Made by a program: the position numbers and the translations under genes. Under the pieces are notes generated by a model, which saw only the letters and a program-made list of their open reading frames with translations, was not told where the DNA came from and made no database searches. Positions 1 to 8,403 of a DNA stretch of 64,000 bases are shown one piece after another; within the stretch, counting starts at the first letter, position 1, and the number at the start of each line of letters is the position of its first letter. This DNA is from CAVUNY01 sp963843535 (GTDB taxonomy: Bacteria; Chloroflexota; Anaerolineae; Anaerolineales; Anaerolineaceae). The stretch spans positions 124,001 through 188,000 of the forward strand of contig CAWJKU010000003.1 of assembly GCA_963843535.1 (NCBI GenBank), written 5' to 3'.

Positions 1-198
1 ATTAATTTGCAGCACTCTCCCGCCAGGCTGGATTAGAATTACCGCCTGGCGCTCTCCAATTTGTGCTTGCACTGGCTGCGCCTGAGCCTGCGGCTGGATT
101 CTCGGAACGGAACGCAGCAGCAAACGGGTTGCCAACCAAAATACAGCCCCCAGCGCAACCAGGAGTATTCCGACCCCAAGAATATCACCCTGGCTCAT
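1..198 (-). CDS. Membrane-anchored sensor-like protein, N-terminal fragment (runs off the window)
   Basis: Only the first 66 codons are present; the gene continues beyond base 1. The start ATG at 198 lies 11 bases after the stop of the response regulator, so the two are probably co-transcribed. The N terminus MSQGDILGVGILLVALGAVF is one hydrophobic segment (about residues 7-30), followed by a Gln/Ala/Pro-rich linker. The last visible residues (about 50-66, AVILIQPGGRVLQIN) resemble the beginning of a PAS domain. Position next to a response regulator suggests a histidine kinase or similar sensor, but no catalytic domain is visible, so function is inferred from context only. Confidence 0.6.
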   Translation of the reverse strand, partial: MSQGDILGVGILLVALGAVFWLATRLLLRSVPRIQPQAQAQPVQAQIGERQAVILIQPGGRVLQIN

Positions 199-209
199 GG
201 AAATTGTGT

Positions 210-1112
210 TTAACCATTACCTGTATTAATATCCCGCCGGCGTTCTTCTGCTGCCAACTCGGTAATTTCACGGATGTCCGCAAAGAAATGCGTGCGGGGT
301 GAGACAACGCCAGCCGCCATGGTCATCAACGGCACGCGCTGCATTTGACCGGATTCGTCCGGCGCGTTAATAAAGCCCTGCTGGCGATCGAGAAAGTTAT
401 AATGGGTCTGGATCTCATCACCAAACCGCTGTTTTACGCGGTTCTTAATTGCCTCTGCCTGATCTGCTGAAGTGATCAGGATAAAGTTATCCCCGCCGGC
501 ATGACCGATGAAATCACTGGGCGAGCCGAGCCGGTCCACTTCTTCACCGAGCAGCATGCCTACAAAACGAAGGACATCATTTGCAGCGATAAATCCATAG
601 ACATCTTTAAAGGCATCGTAATTATTGAGGCGGATGTCCATAAACGCCCAATCCTTCTGGCGAATCATTTTTCGCAGCTGGTCCTCGATCAAACGTCCTG
701 ATGGCAGGCCGGATTGCGGATCAGTCAGGCTTTCGCGTTCTGCCCGGACAAACGCATTCTGCACATACAGCTTCAATTCTTCAATGTCAAACGGCTTGGT
801 GATGTAGTTATCCGCGCCCATCTCCAGGCCTTTCAATTTGTCGCTGCGTTCGTCTTTTTGGGTGAGGAAGATCACCGGGATATGGCTGGTGCGGGCGTTC
901 AAACGCAAATTGCGGCATACTTCGTAACCGTCGATGTCCGGCAGCATGATATCCAGGATAATCAACTGCGGCATACTCTGGCGTGTTTTTTCCAACGCTT
1001 CACCACCGCGGTATGCCGTTTCTACGTCATAGCCCTGCGCCCCAAAAAAGATGCGCAGCATATTCGAAATATCAACATCATCTTCTACGATCAACAGGCG
1101 GGGTTTTGCCAT
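210..1112 (-). CDS. Response regulator with receiver domain and degenerate GGDEF domain
   Basis: The protein has 300 residues. The start is the ATG at 1112 preceded by GGGAGG five bases upstream; an in-frame TTG one codon earlier is less likely. Residues 1-120 form a receiver domain: acidic pocket VEDD near 10-12, phospho-acceptor Asp54 in ILDIMLPD, Thr84 and Lys106 in TKPF. Residues about 130-290 resemble a GGDEF fold, but the signature reads GGDNF, so cyclase activity is doubtful. This degenerate arrangement is often a regulatory or protein-binding output. The gene precedes a membrane sensor fragment (1-198) and follows a beta-helix gene, so it could be the output partner of that sensor. 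Receiver assignment is firm; the output role is inferred. Confidence 0.85.
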   Translation of the reverse strand: MAKPRLLIVEDDVDISNMLRIFFGAQGYDVETAYRGGEALEKTRQSMPQLIILDIMLPDIDGYEVCRNLRLNARTSHIPVIFLTQKDERSDKLKGLEMGADNYITKPFDIEELKLYVQNAFVRAERESLTDPQSGLPSGRLIEDQLRKMIRQKDWAFMDIRLNNYDAFKDVYGFIAANDVLRFVGMLLGEEVDRLGSPSDFIGHAGGDNFILITSADQAEAIKNRVKQRFGDEIQTHYNFLDRQQGFINAPDESGQMQRVPLMTMAAGVVSPRTHFFADIREITELAAEERRRDINTGNG

Positions 1113-1199
1113 CAACGCCTCCCAATAAGATACACGAAATTAATCATTTAACCATGATATACCAATTTGGCATCAAGACAAATAAAACCGCTAAAAATA

Positions 1200-2477
1200 T
1201 TACCAGGTCTCTTCCACCTTTTCACCAGGACGCGGGTACAGTCTCTGGTGAAGATTTGCCGCCTTAAAACGCACATGGTCGCTGTCCTCCACAAACACAT
1301 CGCGGTCTATAACCCGCCTTTCTTTCGTAGCGACCAGGACCACATCCGATTCGATGATACGCGCTGGATAAATGATCATGCCCGCCCCAATCCGGCAGTT
1401 ATGACCCACACACCCTCCCAATACCGGTCGGTTTGACAGCTTTAGTTCGCCATTTCCATCCCTGGCTTTAATTGGCGAGGAAACCAGGTTAAAATCGGTA
1501 AATGTGTTCCCTGCTCCAATAAAACTGTTGCGGCCAACCACGCACATTTGCAGGCAGGTATTTTGGGCGACCATGCTGTTTTCCATGATGGTCGTCATGA
1601 ACAGCGATGCACGGAATGGAAGAAAAGCACCGTCCCCCACCACAGACAGCATCAGCTGGCAGCCCTGGGAAATATTGACGTTGTCGCCAATGATGCAGTT
1701 TTCGATGACCGCGTTGGCTCCAATCGTGACATGGTCGCCGATCGTGGTCGGCCCGTGAATGACGGCTGAAGGGTCGATCACACAACCGCGCCCAACCTTG
1801 ACCACTCGCGAAGATTCAAGCACCTGGCGGCCTTCATAAATGGCTGCGGCAATAATTTTTAGTTTGAACCCCAGATCGCGGTTCAACTGGTCTTCAAAAC
1901 GCGCGCCGCGTCCAAACAGGCCGAAAACCATATCCGCGATAAAAATATGTACCCAGGAATCGATCGCGATAATGGCGCGCAAAGGCACCTGATAAACCAG
2001 GTCGCCTTGTTCTTTTGCCATATAGGTCGGCACGTGATAATATCCAATCTCGCGCGCCTGGAGATCGATGATCAACGGATCGGCCCCCGGCTGCGGACCG
2101 TCTGGATAGTACCACAGGTCAGCCAGGTACAGATCGCCGGCCTGAGAATAAGACGTGGAAAGCGGCAGGCAGTGCTCACGAAAGGCGAGATCGTTCAGGG
2201 TAAAGGCCGCGCGCGACGGCGCTTTTCGCTTTTGGGCTTCAGTGATGAAAGATTCCAGGTAAGGTTCATTAAAATAAAGATTATCCCGATAAACCAGGCA
2301 GGGCTCGTGGGTCTGCGGCATACGCATGCCCGGCGCCAGCTCTAATTCGCGGTCGGTGTAAGCCGACAGCAAATCACGCTGGTTAAGCCAGAGCGGTTTG
2401 TTTTGGATTCGAAGGTCTCTTGCTGGCTCATTAAAAGGTATTAAAGACCGTTTATTTTGCAAGATAATCTTTAGCAT
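1200..2477 (-). CDS. Left-handed beta-helix (hexapeptide repeat) protein
   Basis: A 425-residue protein. From about residue 230 it shows hexapeptide repeats of the [LIV]-G-x4 type (VIDPSAVIHGPTTIGDHVTI and following coils), the signature of left-handed beta-helix acyltransferases and of nucleotidyltransferase C-terminal domains. The first about 220 residues lack a nucleotidyltransferase GxG...K signature and match no family I recognise. A second repeat block near residues 300-390 ends in a charged tail. The start ATG is 10 bases after the V4R gene stop, so it sits inside the minus-strand signalling operon. Acyltransferase activity is possible but no catalytic His can be assigned, so the substrate is unknown. 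Confidence 0.7.
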   Translation of the reverse strand: MLKIILQNKRSLIPFNEPARDLRIQNKPLWLNQRDLLSAYTDRELELAPGMRMPQTHEPCLVYRDNLYFNEPYLESFITEAQKRKAPSRAAFTLNDLAFREHCLPLSTSYSQAGDLYLADLWYYPDGPQPGADPLIIDLQAREIGYYHVPTYMAKEQGDLVYQVPLRAIIAIDSWVHIFIADMVFGLFGRGARFEDQLNRDLGFKLKIIAAAIYEGRQVLESSRVVKVGRGCVIDPSAVIHGPTTIGDHVTIGANAVIENCIIGDNVNISQGCQLMLSVVGDGAFLPFRASLFMTTIMENSMVAQNTCLQMCVVGRNSFIGAGNTFTDFNLVSSPIKARDGNGELKLSNRPVLGGCVGHNCRIGAGMIIYPARIIESDVVLVATKERRVIDRDVFVEDSDHVRFKAANLHQRLYPRPGEKVEETW

Positions 2478-2487
2478 ATTACCGAAG

Positions 2488-3177
2488 TCAATCCAAAGCC
2501 TTCTTGTTAATCTGTATTAAACAAGCCGATCCGCCGGTTGCCATGCATTCGATTTCGCGAACACTGTAAACTCGGCCGCTGCTGGCCCAGGCTAAAAATT
2601 CCTGCAGCATACCTACCGGGAAATGGCAGGCGGGTTCCTCCAGTTTGCGCTGCCAGCAGTGCGGGCAGCGCTCCGCCGTCCAGGTCCAGGTGGACTCAAG
2701 CTCGCCAACCGTAACTATTTCATCTCCCAGCTGCGCCATTAACCCGGCCAAAGCCTGCATACCTGATTTCAGGCGCACAGGCACCGGCAGCATGCGGTAA
2801 TTTATATCGATGATGCCCATTGTCGTCCCATACTGGCGAAGAAGATACTTGAATCCGGCCCTGCCGGCTCTTACTGCCACACCTCGCCCACCGCGCGGGC
2901 CGTACATCATCTCCAACCCGATCGCAATGGCTGCGACATTCGTGTATCCTATGCGCACCGACGGTTCATCTTTATCGATAGAGTCATGCGGAAGCTGTTC
3001 CGCCAGGTTTAATACCGCATTTACTCCTGACCGGCCAATGATTTCCTCCACCCCCAGCAGCAGGATTTCCCCAATTTGACTTGATCCTCGTCTTGTTGTG
3101 TTGATAACAATCTCCTCAAACTGCGGGTTCGCTGTCCAGAAAACACTTGATTTTTTCCATGCAGCTCTTGGGTTCAT
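2488..3177 (-). CDS. V4R-domain protein (small-molecule sensor-like)
   Basis: Recognised as a V4R (4-vinyl reductase) domain protein by the conserved core IGEILLLGVEEIIGRSGVNA, the central GLEMMYGPRGGRG stretch and the C-terminal Cys-rich CPHCW...C...ECMATGGSACLI. V4R domains bind hydrophobic ligands or metals in signalling and hydrocarbon-binding proteins. The start is unclear. The ATG at 3177 (used here) overlaps the end of the hydrolase gene by 62 bases, while family similarity seems to begin about 25 codons later, where GAGGAG at 3117-3112 precedes only ATT, GTT and ATC codons. An earlier ATG at 3207 is in the same frame. It lies between a hydrolase and a beta-helix protein. Confidence 0.75.
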   Translation of the reverse strand: MNPRAAWKKSSVFWTANPQFEEIVINTTRRGSSQIGEILLLGVEEIIGRSGVNAVLNLAEQLPHDSIDKDEPSVRIGYTNVAAIAIGLEMMYGPRGGRGVAVRAGRAGFKYLLRQYGTTMGIIDINYRMLPVPVRLKSGMQALAGLMAQLGDEIVTVGELESTWTWTAERCPHCWQRKLEEPACHFPVGMLQEFLAWASSGRVYSVREIECMATGGSACLIQINKKALD

Positions 3178-3910
3178 CCAACATGATAAAATGACCGGCT
3201 TTGGCAAAGCGTTCGATTTGCGCGTGTGGCACGCCTGCCGCCAGCGGCTGCCATTGGCGCGGGTGGACGATAATATCCTTATCGCCGTACATGCCCATCA
3301 CTGGCACCTTAACCCTGGATAGGTTAGGTCGCAGATCTGTTTTGCGCAAGGTGGCAATGCTGATCAGGAAGGATTCAAGCGTTAGCCTGGTCAAATCCCG
3401 GTCCATCATCGCCGGAAATCGCGGATCGCGCGCAATAAAAGGGGATGCAATCCGCATTGCCAGCCTGAATATCGGGAAAAAATTAAACAATAACCAGGCG
3501 ATCGGCCGGTATCCGGCTAACTTAAGGGCCAACGCCAGTGATGAGCCGTGAATCGGAGAACCGATCACGATCACTTTTTGTACCCGTTCCGGAAATTGGA
3601 ACGCTACCGATAAGCTGACGGTTCCACCCATGCTGTGACCTACCAATGGCGCTGAAACGATGCCCAACTTCTCCATAAATTGGTCGACCATCAAAATAAA
3701 ATCATTTACCCGGTAGGTGGATAATTTTCTTCCCGATTCGCCAAATCCCCAAAAATCAAGGGCATAGGTCCGGTAATACTGGCCCAAAAAAGTCATGGTT
3801 TCTTGCCATAACCCCCAGGAACCCAGCCATCCATGCAGAAAAATGACCGGCCTCCCCCGTCCATAAACTTCGTAATGTACAATCCCTTGATCAGTCGTGA
3901 TCGATGACAC
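3116..3910 (-). CDS. Alpha/beta-hydrolase fold protein
   Basis: A 264-residue single-domain alpha/beta hydrolase. Visible landmarks are the oxyanion-hole motif HGWLGSWGLW near residue 26, the nucleophile elbow GHSMGG (Ser near 93), a probable catalytic Asp in MYGDKDIIVHP near 211-213 and the catalytic His in AGHFIMLDEP near 240. A cap of about 60 residues is inserted after the elbow, as in haloalkane dehalogenase, epoxide hydrolase and C-C hydrolase relatives. The start is GTG at 3910 with AAGGAT upstream. It is read between a small GTPase and a V4R protein. The substrate cannot be predicted. Confidence 0.85.
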   Translation of the reverse strand: MSSITTDQGIVHYEVYGRGRPVIFLHGWLGSWGLWQETMTFLGQYYRTYALDFWGFGESGRKLSTYRVNDFILMVDQFMEKLGIVSAPLVGHSMGGTVSLSVAFQFPERVQKVIVIGSPIHGSSLALALKLAGYRPIAWLLFNFFPIFRLAMRIASPFIARDPRFPAMMDRDLTRLTLESFLISIATLRKTDLRPNLSRVKVPVMGMYGDKDIIVHPRQWQPLAAGVPHAQIERFAKAGHFIMLDEPKSCMEKIKCFLDSEPAV

Positions 3911-3933
3911 GGGTTATCCTTGACATCCTGAAA

Positions 3934-4476
3934 TCAAGAGCCGTTTTGTTCCATTTCCGCCAGGATGCCGTACAGCAGTTCCAACAGCACAGACTTGACC
4001 GATTCCCTCTTACGCGCGACGCACGGAAGAATTTTTATTTTCGGATCGATACGCAGGGCAACGCGCATATCATCGACGTCCCAGGCATCCGGGCGATCTT
4101 GTTTGTTGGCGGCGACCACATATGGCGTCGGAGCATATGCGCGGAATGTTTCCAGAATACTGCGCGCTTCGCGGAAGGTCTCTGGACGGGTGCTGTCGAC
4201 CATAACGATAAATCCAAGCATCCCTTCCGAAAGAATTTCCCACATGAAATCAAAGCGGCGTTGGCCAGGCGTGCCAAACAGGTACAGGACCAGATCTTCA
4301 TCCACCGTGATCCTGCCAAAGTCCATGGCTACGGTGGTCGTTTCTTTTATTTTTTCAGCGTCCGTGCTGATTTTACGCTCGGTCGAAACCACATCAATTT
4401 CACTCACCGACCGAATAAATTCCGTCTTTCCAGATGAAAAAGGACCTGTTACCACAATTTTGACGGTTTGCATCAT
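3934..4476 (-). CDS. Small Ras-like GTPase (CvnD/MglA-type)
   Basis: A 180-residue single-domain GTPase. G1 is GPFSSGKT, a TTVAMDFG stretch matches the switch I region of the CvnD-like family, G3 is GTPGQ and G4 is NKQD (in AANKQDRPDAW). The usual Asp of the DxxG motif is replaced by GTPGQ, as in that family. These proteins act as switches with DUF4388, roadblock or conservon partners in polarity, motility or signalling. It follows the DUF4388 gene by 20 bases in the same operon, the usual pairing. Two ATGs are adjacent (4476 and 4473), preceded by AAGGAT. No GAP/roadblock protein lies in the window. Confidence 0.88.
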   Translation of the reverse strand: MMQTVKIVVTGPFSSGKTEFIRSVSEIDVVSTERKISTDAEKIKETTTVAMDFGRITVDEDLVLYLFGTPGQRRFDFMWEILSEGMLGFIVMVDSTRPETFREARSILETFRAYAPTPYVVAANKQDRPDAWDVDDMRVALRIDPKIKILPCVARKRESVKSVLLELLYGILAEMEQNGS

Positions 4477-4496
4477 AAGAAAATCCTTCGGTGAGT

Positions 4497-5306
4497 TTAA
4501 AGGGAACGTATGCGTTCGATAAGCCGGGTCACCAATGATTTTTGTTCAGCCTGGTTCTTGGTGGGGAACATGCGGGTGGGCAAAGGCGATCCGCCCATGC
4601 GAATAATTTCCACCAACCCGGCTTGCAGCAGGCTGTAAACCACCCGCCGGATTTCATGATCGTTCATCTTGGTGGTGCGCGCTATCTGGCGGATTGAGTT
4701 CTTCGGATTAACATATGAAACGACGCGCCATTCCTCAACACTTAAGTTGATGTTGCGCAGGTTTGTGCCTGGGCGGTCGGTAAATTTCAATGCCATATCC
4801 AGGCTTGGAATTTCTTCTTGCAGCTGTTCCCATTCACGCATCTGTCGAGAACCTTCGATAATCAGGTTCTCCAAATCTAAACGGACGCTGATCCGGTCAA
4901 ATGGCGGTAGGGAATCCTGTTCGAAGCGGAAAAAACCTTCCATCCAGGAGAAAAGGCGGCGGACTACGCCGGTTGAATACTGTTGTAAGCTGGAAAGGAT
5001 ATCATCCTGGCTGACGTACCCGGCATTAATCAGCAGCAGCCCCAACTCTTTATCAGACATACGGCTCGCGCGCTCTTTTAAGATCCGGTATTGGGCAGAC
5101 GAAATTTTATTATTCCGCTGGAGCACTGAGGCCAGGCTGTTGTCTTCCTGACCGAGCATGGCATACGCCAGCTTCCCTTCACGGAAAGAGACACGCGCAA
5201 TTTCACCCGGACCTTCCACGACCAGGGTGCCGGTTTTCTTTGCCAGATTTACTAAATTGAGCAGTTGGGTGATCGTAAAATCACGCAGATTCCCTTTTAA
5301 TGCCAT
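4497..5306 (-). CDS. DUF4388 (PatA N-terminal-like) regulatory protein with winged-helix C terminus
   Basis: The start is the ATG at 5306 (MALKGNLRDFTITQLL), with GAGG upstream. In-frame starts further up lie upstream of or within the promoter at 5350-5378. The protein has 269 residues. Residues 1-100 match the DUF4388 domain, whose opening G-N-L-x-D-F-x-I-T-Q-L-L is characteristic. The middle is helical (GYVSQDDILSSLQQY). The last about 70 residues look like a winged helix (WRVVSYVNPKNSIRQIARTT...EIRRVVYSLLQAGLVE). DUF4388 proteins commonly pair with small GTPases or receiver domains. As first gene of the operon it probably cooperates with the GTPase immediately downstream. Confidence 0.85.
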   Translation of the reverse strand: MALKGNLRDFTITQLLNLVNLAKKTGTLVVEGPGEIARVSFREGKLAYAMLGQEDNSLASVLQRNNKISSAQYRILKERASRMSDKELGLLLINAGYVSQDDILSSLQQYSTGVVRRLFSWMEGFFRFEQDSLPPFDRISVRLDLENLIIEGSRQMREWEQLQEEIPSLDMALKFTDRPGTNLRNINLSVEEWRVVSYVNPKNSIRQIARTTKMNDHEIRRVVYSLLQAGLVEIIRMGGSPLPTRMFPTKNQAEQKSLVTRLIERIRSL

Positions 5307-5349
5307 AAACGCAGCCTCGAGTTCGAAAAATGGTCGGGCATCCGAAAAG

Positions 5350-5378
5350 ATTATACCTGTATGAGAAACCATCGTCAA
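5350..5378 (-). promoter_or_regulatory. Sigma-70-like promoter of the DUF4388/GTPase operon
   Basis: On the minus strand TTGACG (5378-5373) is followed after 17 bases by TATAAT (5355-5350). The predicted transcript starts near 5343, leaving a leader of about 37 bases before the ATG at 5306. This rules out the longer reading-frame starts. Confidence 0.8.
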
Positions 5379-5438
5379 ATGAAACTGTTGCAAGAAGCGT
5401 GACTTAACAAATCTGTGGGGTGATCCCGCTGAATCCAG

Positions 5439-5444
5439 TATAAT
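5439..5444 (+). promoter_or_regulatory. Minus-10 element of the helicase-associated protein gene
   Basis: A perfect TATAAT ends 14 bases before the ATG at 5459, so the predicted leader is only about 8 bases. No good -35 is seen at 16-18 bases upstream. It is divergent from the DUF4388 promoter. Confidence 0.5.
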
Positions 5445-5458
5445 CTAAAAAGTTTACG

Positions 5459-7087
5459 ATGCCTGATTTAATTCACGCCTTACAGGGCAACGACCTGGAA
5501 TTCCTGCGGATGGTAGCCAATGCATGGGGATTGGAGCTCATTCAACCCGACGCCGCGACTGCTTTACCCATTCTGGTTGATTCCTTGAAAGACGCCGCGC
5601 TTCTCCAGGAAGTATTGGAGGTGCTGCCCCAGGAAGCATTGGATGCCATTCGGCTGCTGCTGGAAAATGAAGGGAAAATAACCTGGGCCGTTTTTTGCCG
5701 CAAATTTGGCGATGTGCGTCCCATGGGACCCGGCAAGCGCGACCGAGAACGTCCCGATCTGAAACCTTCTTCGATCACCGAGGTGCTGTGGTACAGGGCT
5801 TTAATTGCCAAAGCTTTCTTCAATTTGCCGCCTGAGCCTCAGGAATACGCTTTTATCCCGGATGACCTGATCGAATTCATGGCCCACCTGGCGCCTGCGC
5901 CAACCGCTCAACTCGGGTACCCGGCCTCAACGCAAGAAGCTGCACTAATCCTCCCGGTAACCGACCGCATCCTGGACCATGCCTGCACTCTTTTAGCCGC
6001 AATTCGTTCCGGGGTCAATCTTGAACTGCTTGATCACCGCTGGTCTATCCCCACCCCCATACTGGTAAGCCTGCTTTACAGCGCCGGGTTGGTCGATGCG
6101 GCGCTCCAAATCCAGACAGAAGCGGTGCGCAGTTTCCTGGAAGCCCCGCGCGGCGAAGCCCTTTTACAGCTCAGCCAGGCCTGGCTGCACAGCGACACCT
6201 TTAACGATCTGCGATTCCTGCCGGGATTGGTATTCGATGGGCAGTGGGATAATCACCCTCGCCAGACACGCGCCACCCTGCTGGATATCCTCAGCCGCCT
6301 GCCGCAAGATGCGTGGTGGAGCCTGGGCGGCTTGATTTCCGGCATCCGCGAAAAAATGCCCGATTACCAGCGCCCTGGGGGAGATTACAAGTCCTGGTTT
6401 ATTCGCAAGGAAAACAGTGATGACTATCTGAAGGGTTTTGCCGCCTGGGACGATGTGGACGGGGCACTGCTCCGCTTTTTGATCACCGGACCGCTGCACT
6501 GGCTGGGATGGTACGATCTGGCCCAGCCATCTGAGGATCAACCCGCATTTGCATTTCGGCCCTCGGCCTGGTCCGGCGACCTGCGGCAGAATATCCCTCC
6601 AGCCGGTTTACCGGAAGAAAATTATCCGGTGAAAGTAACACCCGACGGGCGCATACGCGTCCCGGCCCTGGCTCCGCGTTCAGTTCGCTACCAGATCGCT
6701 AGATTTTGCGAATGGGAAAGCGAACTGCCAGAAGAATACCGCTTTCGTCTGACCCCCGCTTCACTGGATCGCGCCCGCCTGCAAGGTCTACGTGCCAGTC
6801 ATTTGCTGGTCCTGCTCAAAAAATACTCGTCCGGGCCGGTTCCGCCGGTTCTCGTGCAGGCCTTGGAACGTTGGGAAAAATTTGGCGTGCAGGCCGTGCT
6901 TGAGCCTGCCGTTTTGCTGCGCCTGGCAGCTCCTGAGATGCTGGCTGCCTTACGAAAAAGCCGGGCTGGTCGCTACCTGGGAGAGGCCCTCAGCCCAACC
7001 GTAGTGTCGCTCAAAACAGGCGGTGAGGATGCCGTACGCCAGGCGCTGGCAGATTTGGGTTACCTGACAGAAGACCATCACATATAA
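5459..7087 (+). CDS. Helicase-associated (XPB/Ssl2 Helicase_C_3-like) domain protein without helicase motor
   Basis: A 542-residue protein. The C-terminal half (about 385-535) resembles the Helicase_C_3/XPB-Ssl2-like domain: YRFRLTPASLDRARLQGL..HLLVLLKKYS, then ..VPPVLVQALERW.. and LGEALSPTVVSL. The N-terminal region is helical with winged-helix-like stretches (ALDAIRLLLENEGKITWAVF). No Walker A or DEAD motifs are present, so it is not itself a helicase. Such proteins are common in Chloroflexota and Actinobacteria, sometimes beside a separate XPB-like helicase; none is in this window. The role is unknown, perhaps DNA-binding or regulatory. It is 18 bases upstream of the Kbl-like gene and probably co-transcribed. 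Confidence 0.65.
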   Translation: MPDLIHALQGNDLEFLRMVANAWGLELIQPDAATALPILVDSLKDAALLQEVLEVLPQEALDAIRLLLENEGKITWAVFCRKFGDVRPMGPGKRDRERPDLKPSSITEVLWYRALIAKAFFNLPPEPQEYAFIPDDLIEFMAHLAPAPTAQLGYPASTQEAALILPVTDRILDHACTLLAAIRSGVNLELLDHRWSIPTPILVSLLYSAGLVDAALQIQTEAVRSFLEAPRGEALLQLSQAWLHSDTFNDLRFLPGLVFDGQWDNHPRQTRATLLDILSRLPQDAWWSLGGLISGIREKMPDYQRPGGDYKSWFIRKENSDDYLKGFAAWDDVDGALLRFLITGPLHWLGWYDLAQPSEDQPAFAFRPSAWSGDLRQNIPPAGLPEENYPVKVTPDGRIRVPALAPRSVRYQIARFCEWESELPEEYRFRLTPASLDRARLQGLRASHLLVLLKKYSSGPVPPVLVQALERWEKFGVQAVLEPAVLLRLAAPEMLAALRKSRAGRYLGEALSPTVVSLKTGGEDAVRQALADLGYLTEDHHI

Positions 7088-7105
7088 TCAACACAAGAGG
7101 AAAAT

Positions 7106-8293
7106 ATGGCAAATAGAATCGATTGGATCCAGCAAGAATTAAGCAGCTTAAAAGAAGCCGGCCTGTATAACCGCATCCGCACCCTGAGCTCTCCCCAGGG
7201 AGCCTGGCTTGAGGTAGACGGCAAACGTGTGCTGAATTTCTGCTCGAATAACTATCTGGGTCTGGCCAACCATCCCAGATTAATTCAGGCGGCGCAGGAA
7301 ATCGTCACCCGCTACGGGGTCGGCCCGGCAGCGGTGCGCACGATTGCCGGAACGATGGATCTACATCTGGAATTGGAAAGGCGCATGGCAGCTTTTAAAG
7401 GCGTTGAGGCTGCCATCACTTTTCAATCCGGTTTTACCGCCAACCTGGCAACCATCCCGGCCCTGGTCGGTAAAGAAGACGTCATCTTTTCGGATGAATT
7501 GAACCATGCCAGCATCATCGATGGGGCGCGTCTGTCTGGCGCGCGTATTGTACGGTATGCCCATGCTGATCCATTGGATCTTGAGCAGGTGATTAAAAGC
7601 AACGAGGGCACATATCGCCGGGCGCTCATCGTTACTGACGGCGTTTTCAGCATGGATGGCGACATCGCTCCGTTGGATAAGATTTGTGAGATTGCCAATG
7701 CCCATGACATCCTGCTCATGGTGGATGATGCCCATGGTGAAGGTGTGCTTGGCAAAGGAGGTCGGGGCATCGTAGATCATTTCCACCTGCACGGCAAGGT
7801 GGATGTCGAGGTTGGAACTTTTTCCAAAGCCTTTGGGGTAGTTGGCGGTGTGGTGGCGGGGAATTCCACCATTGTCGAGTGGCTGCGCCAGCGTGGGCGG
7901 CCGTTCCTTTTCTCTTCTGCCGCTACCCCTCCGGATGTGGCTGCTTGCCTGGCGGCGATCGACCTCCTGGAAGCATCCACCGAATTGGTGGACCGTCTTT
8001 GGGAGAATACGCGCCAATTCAAGACCGAGCTCACTCGCATGGGTTTCGACATCGGTCACAGCGTCACCCCCATCACGCCCATTATGTTGGGGGAATCTCC
8101 TGTGGCCCAGCAGTTCAGCCGCGATTTGTTTGATGCCGGCGTATTTGCCATGGCGCTCGGTTTCCCCACTGTGCCTCGCGGCAAGGCAAGAATTCGGGTG
8201 ATGATTTCGGCCGCACATTCCCCGGACGATCTGGAACTGGGCCTGGAAGCCTTCGCGAAGACCGGGAAACGCCTGGGCATCATCCCTAAATAA
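7106..8293 (+). CDS. kbl: Glycine C-acetyltransferase / alpha-oxoamine synthase (PLP-dependent)
   Basis: A 395-residue alpha-oxoamine synthase. PLP-site residues are visible: His134 in ELNHASIIDG, Asp207 and His210 in VDDAHGEG, and the Schiff-base Lys241 in GTFSKAFGVVGG. The N terminus (LKEAGLYNRIRTLSSPQGAW) and full length fit 2-amino-3-ketobutyrate CoA ligase (glycine + acetyl-CoA), but 8-amino-7-oxononanoate synthase (BioF) is a close relative that residues alone cannot exclude. No threonine dehydrogenase or biotin genes lie nearby. A strong AAGAGGAAAAT ribosome site precedes the ATG. Confidence 0.85.
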   Translation: MANRIDWIQQELSSLKEAGLYNRIRTLSSPQGAWLEVDGKRVLNFCSNNYLGLANHPRLIQAAQEIVTRYGVGPAAVRTIAGTMDLHLELERRMAAFKGVEAAITFQSGFTANLATIPALVGKEDVIFSDELNHASIIDGARLSGARIVRYAHADPLDLEQVIKSNEGTYRRALIVTDGVFSMDGDIAPLDKICEIANAHDILLMVDDAHGEGVLGKGGRGIVDHFHLHGKVDVEVGTFSKAFGVVGGVVAGNSTIVEWLRQRGRPFLFSSAATPPDVAACLAAIDLLEASTELVDRLWENTRQFKTELTRMGFDIGHSVTPITPIMLGESPVAQQFSRDLFDAGVFAMALGFPTVPRGKARIRVMISAAHSPDDLELGLEAFAKTGKRLGIIPK

Positions 8294-8348
8294 AGTTCTC
8301 GATTGGCAGAGCCAGTCGAAACCCTTCAAATTTCAAACCTACTGACCC

Positions 8349-8379
8349 GGTTCCGACATGGCGCGGACCAGTCGGAACC
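8349..8379. repeat. Imperfectly spaced inverted repeat between convergent genes
   Basis: GGTTCCGAC (8349-8357) pairs with GTCGGAACC (8371-8379), a 9-bp stem with a 13-base loop. It lies between the convergent kbl-like gene and the small Cys protein gene. No T-run follows on either strand, so it may be a transcript-end structure rather than a classical terminator. Confidence 0.4.
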
Positions 8380-8403
8380 TTCAGTAAAATTGATGCCAGT
8401 TGT

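Noticed and set aside
501..1267. Plus-strand open frames opposite the response regulator
   Set aside because: They lie wholly or mostly opposite a minus-strand gene with recognised motifs, lack ribosome sites and family features.
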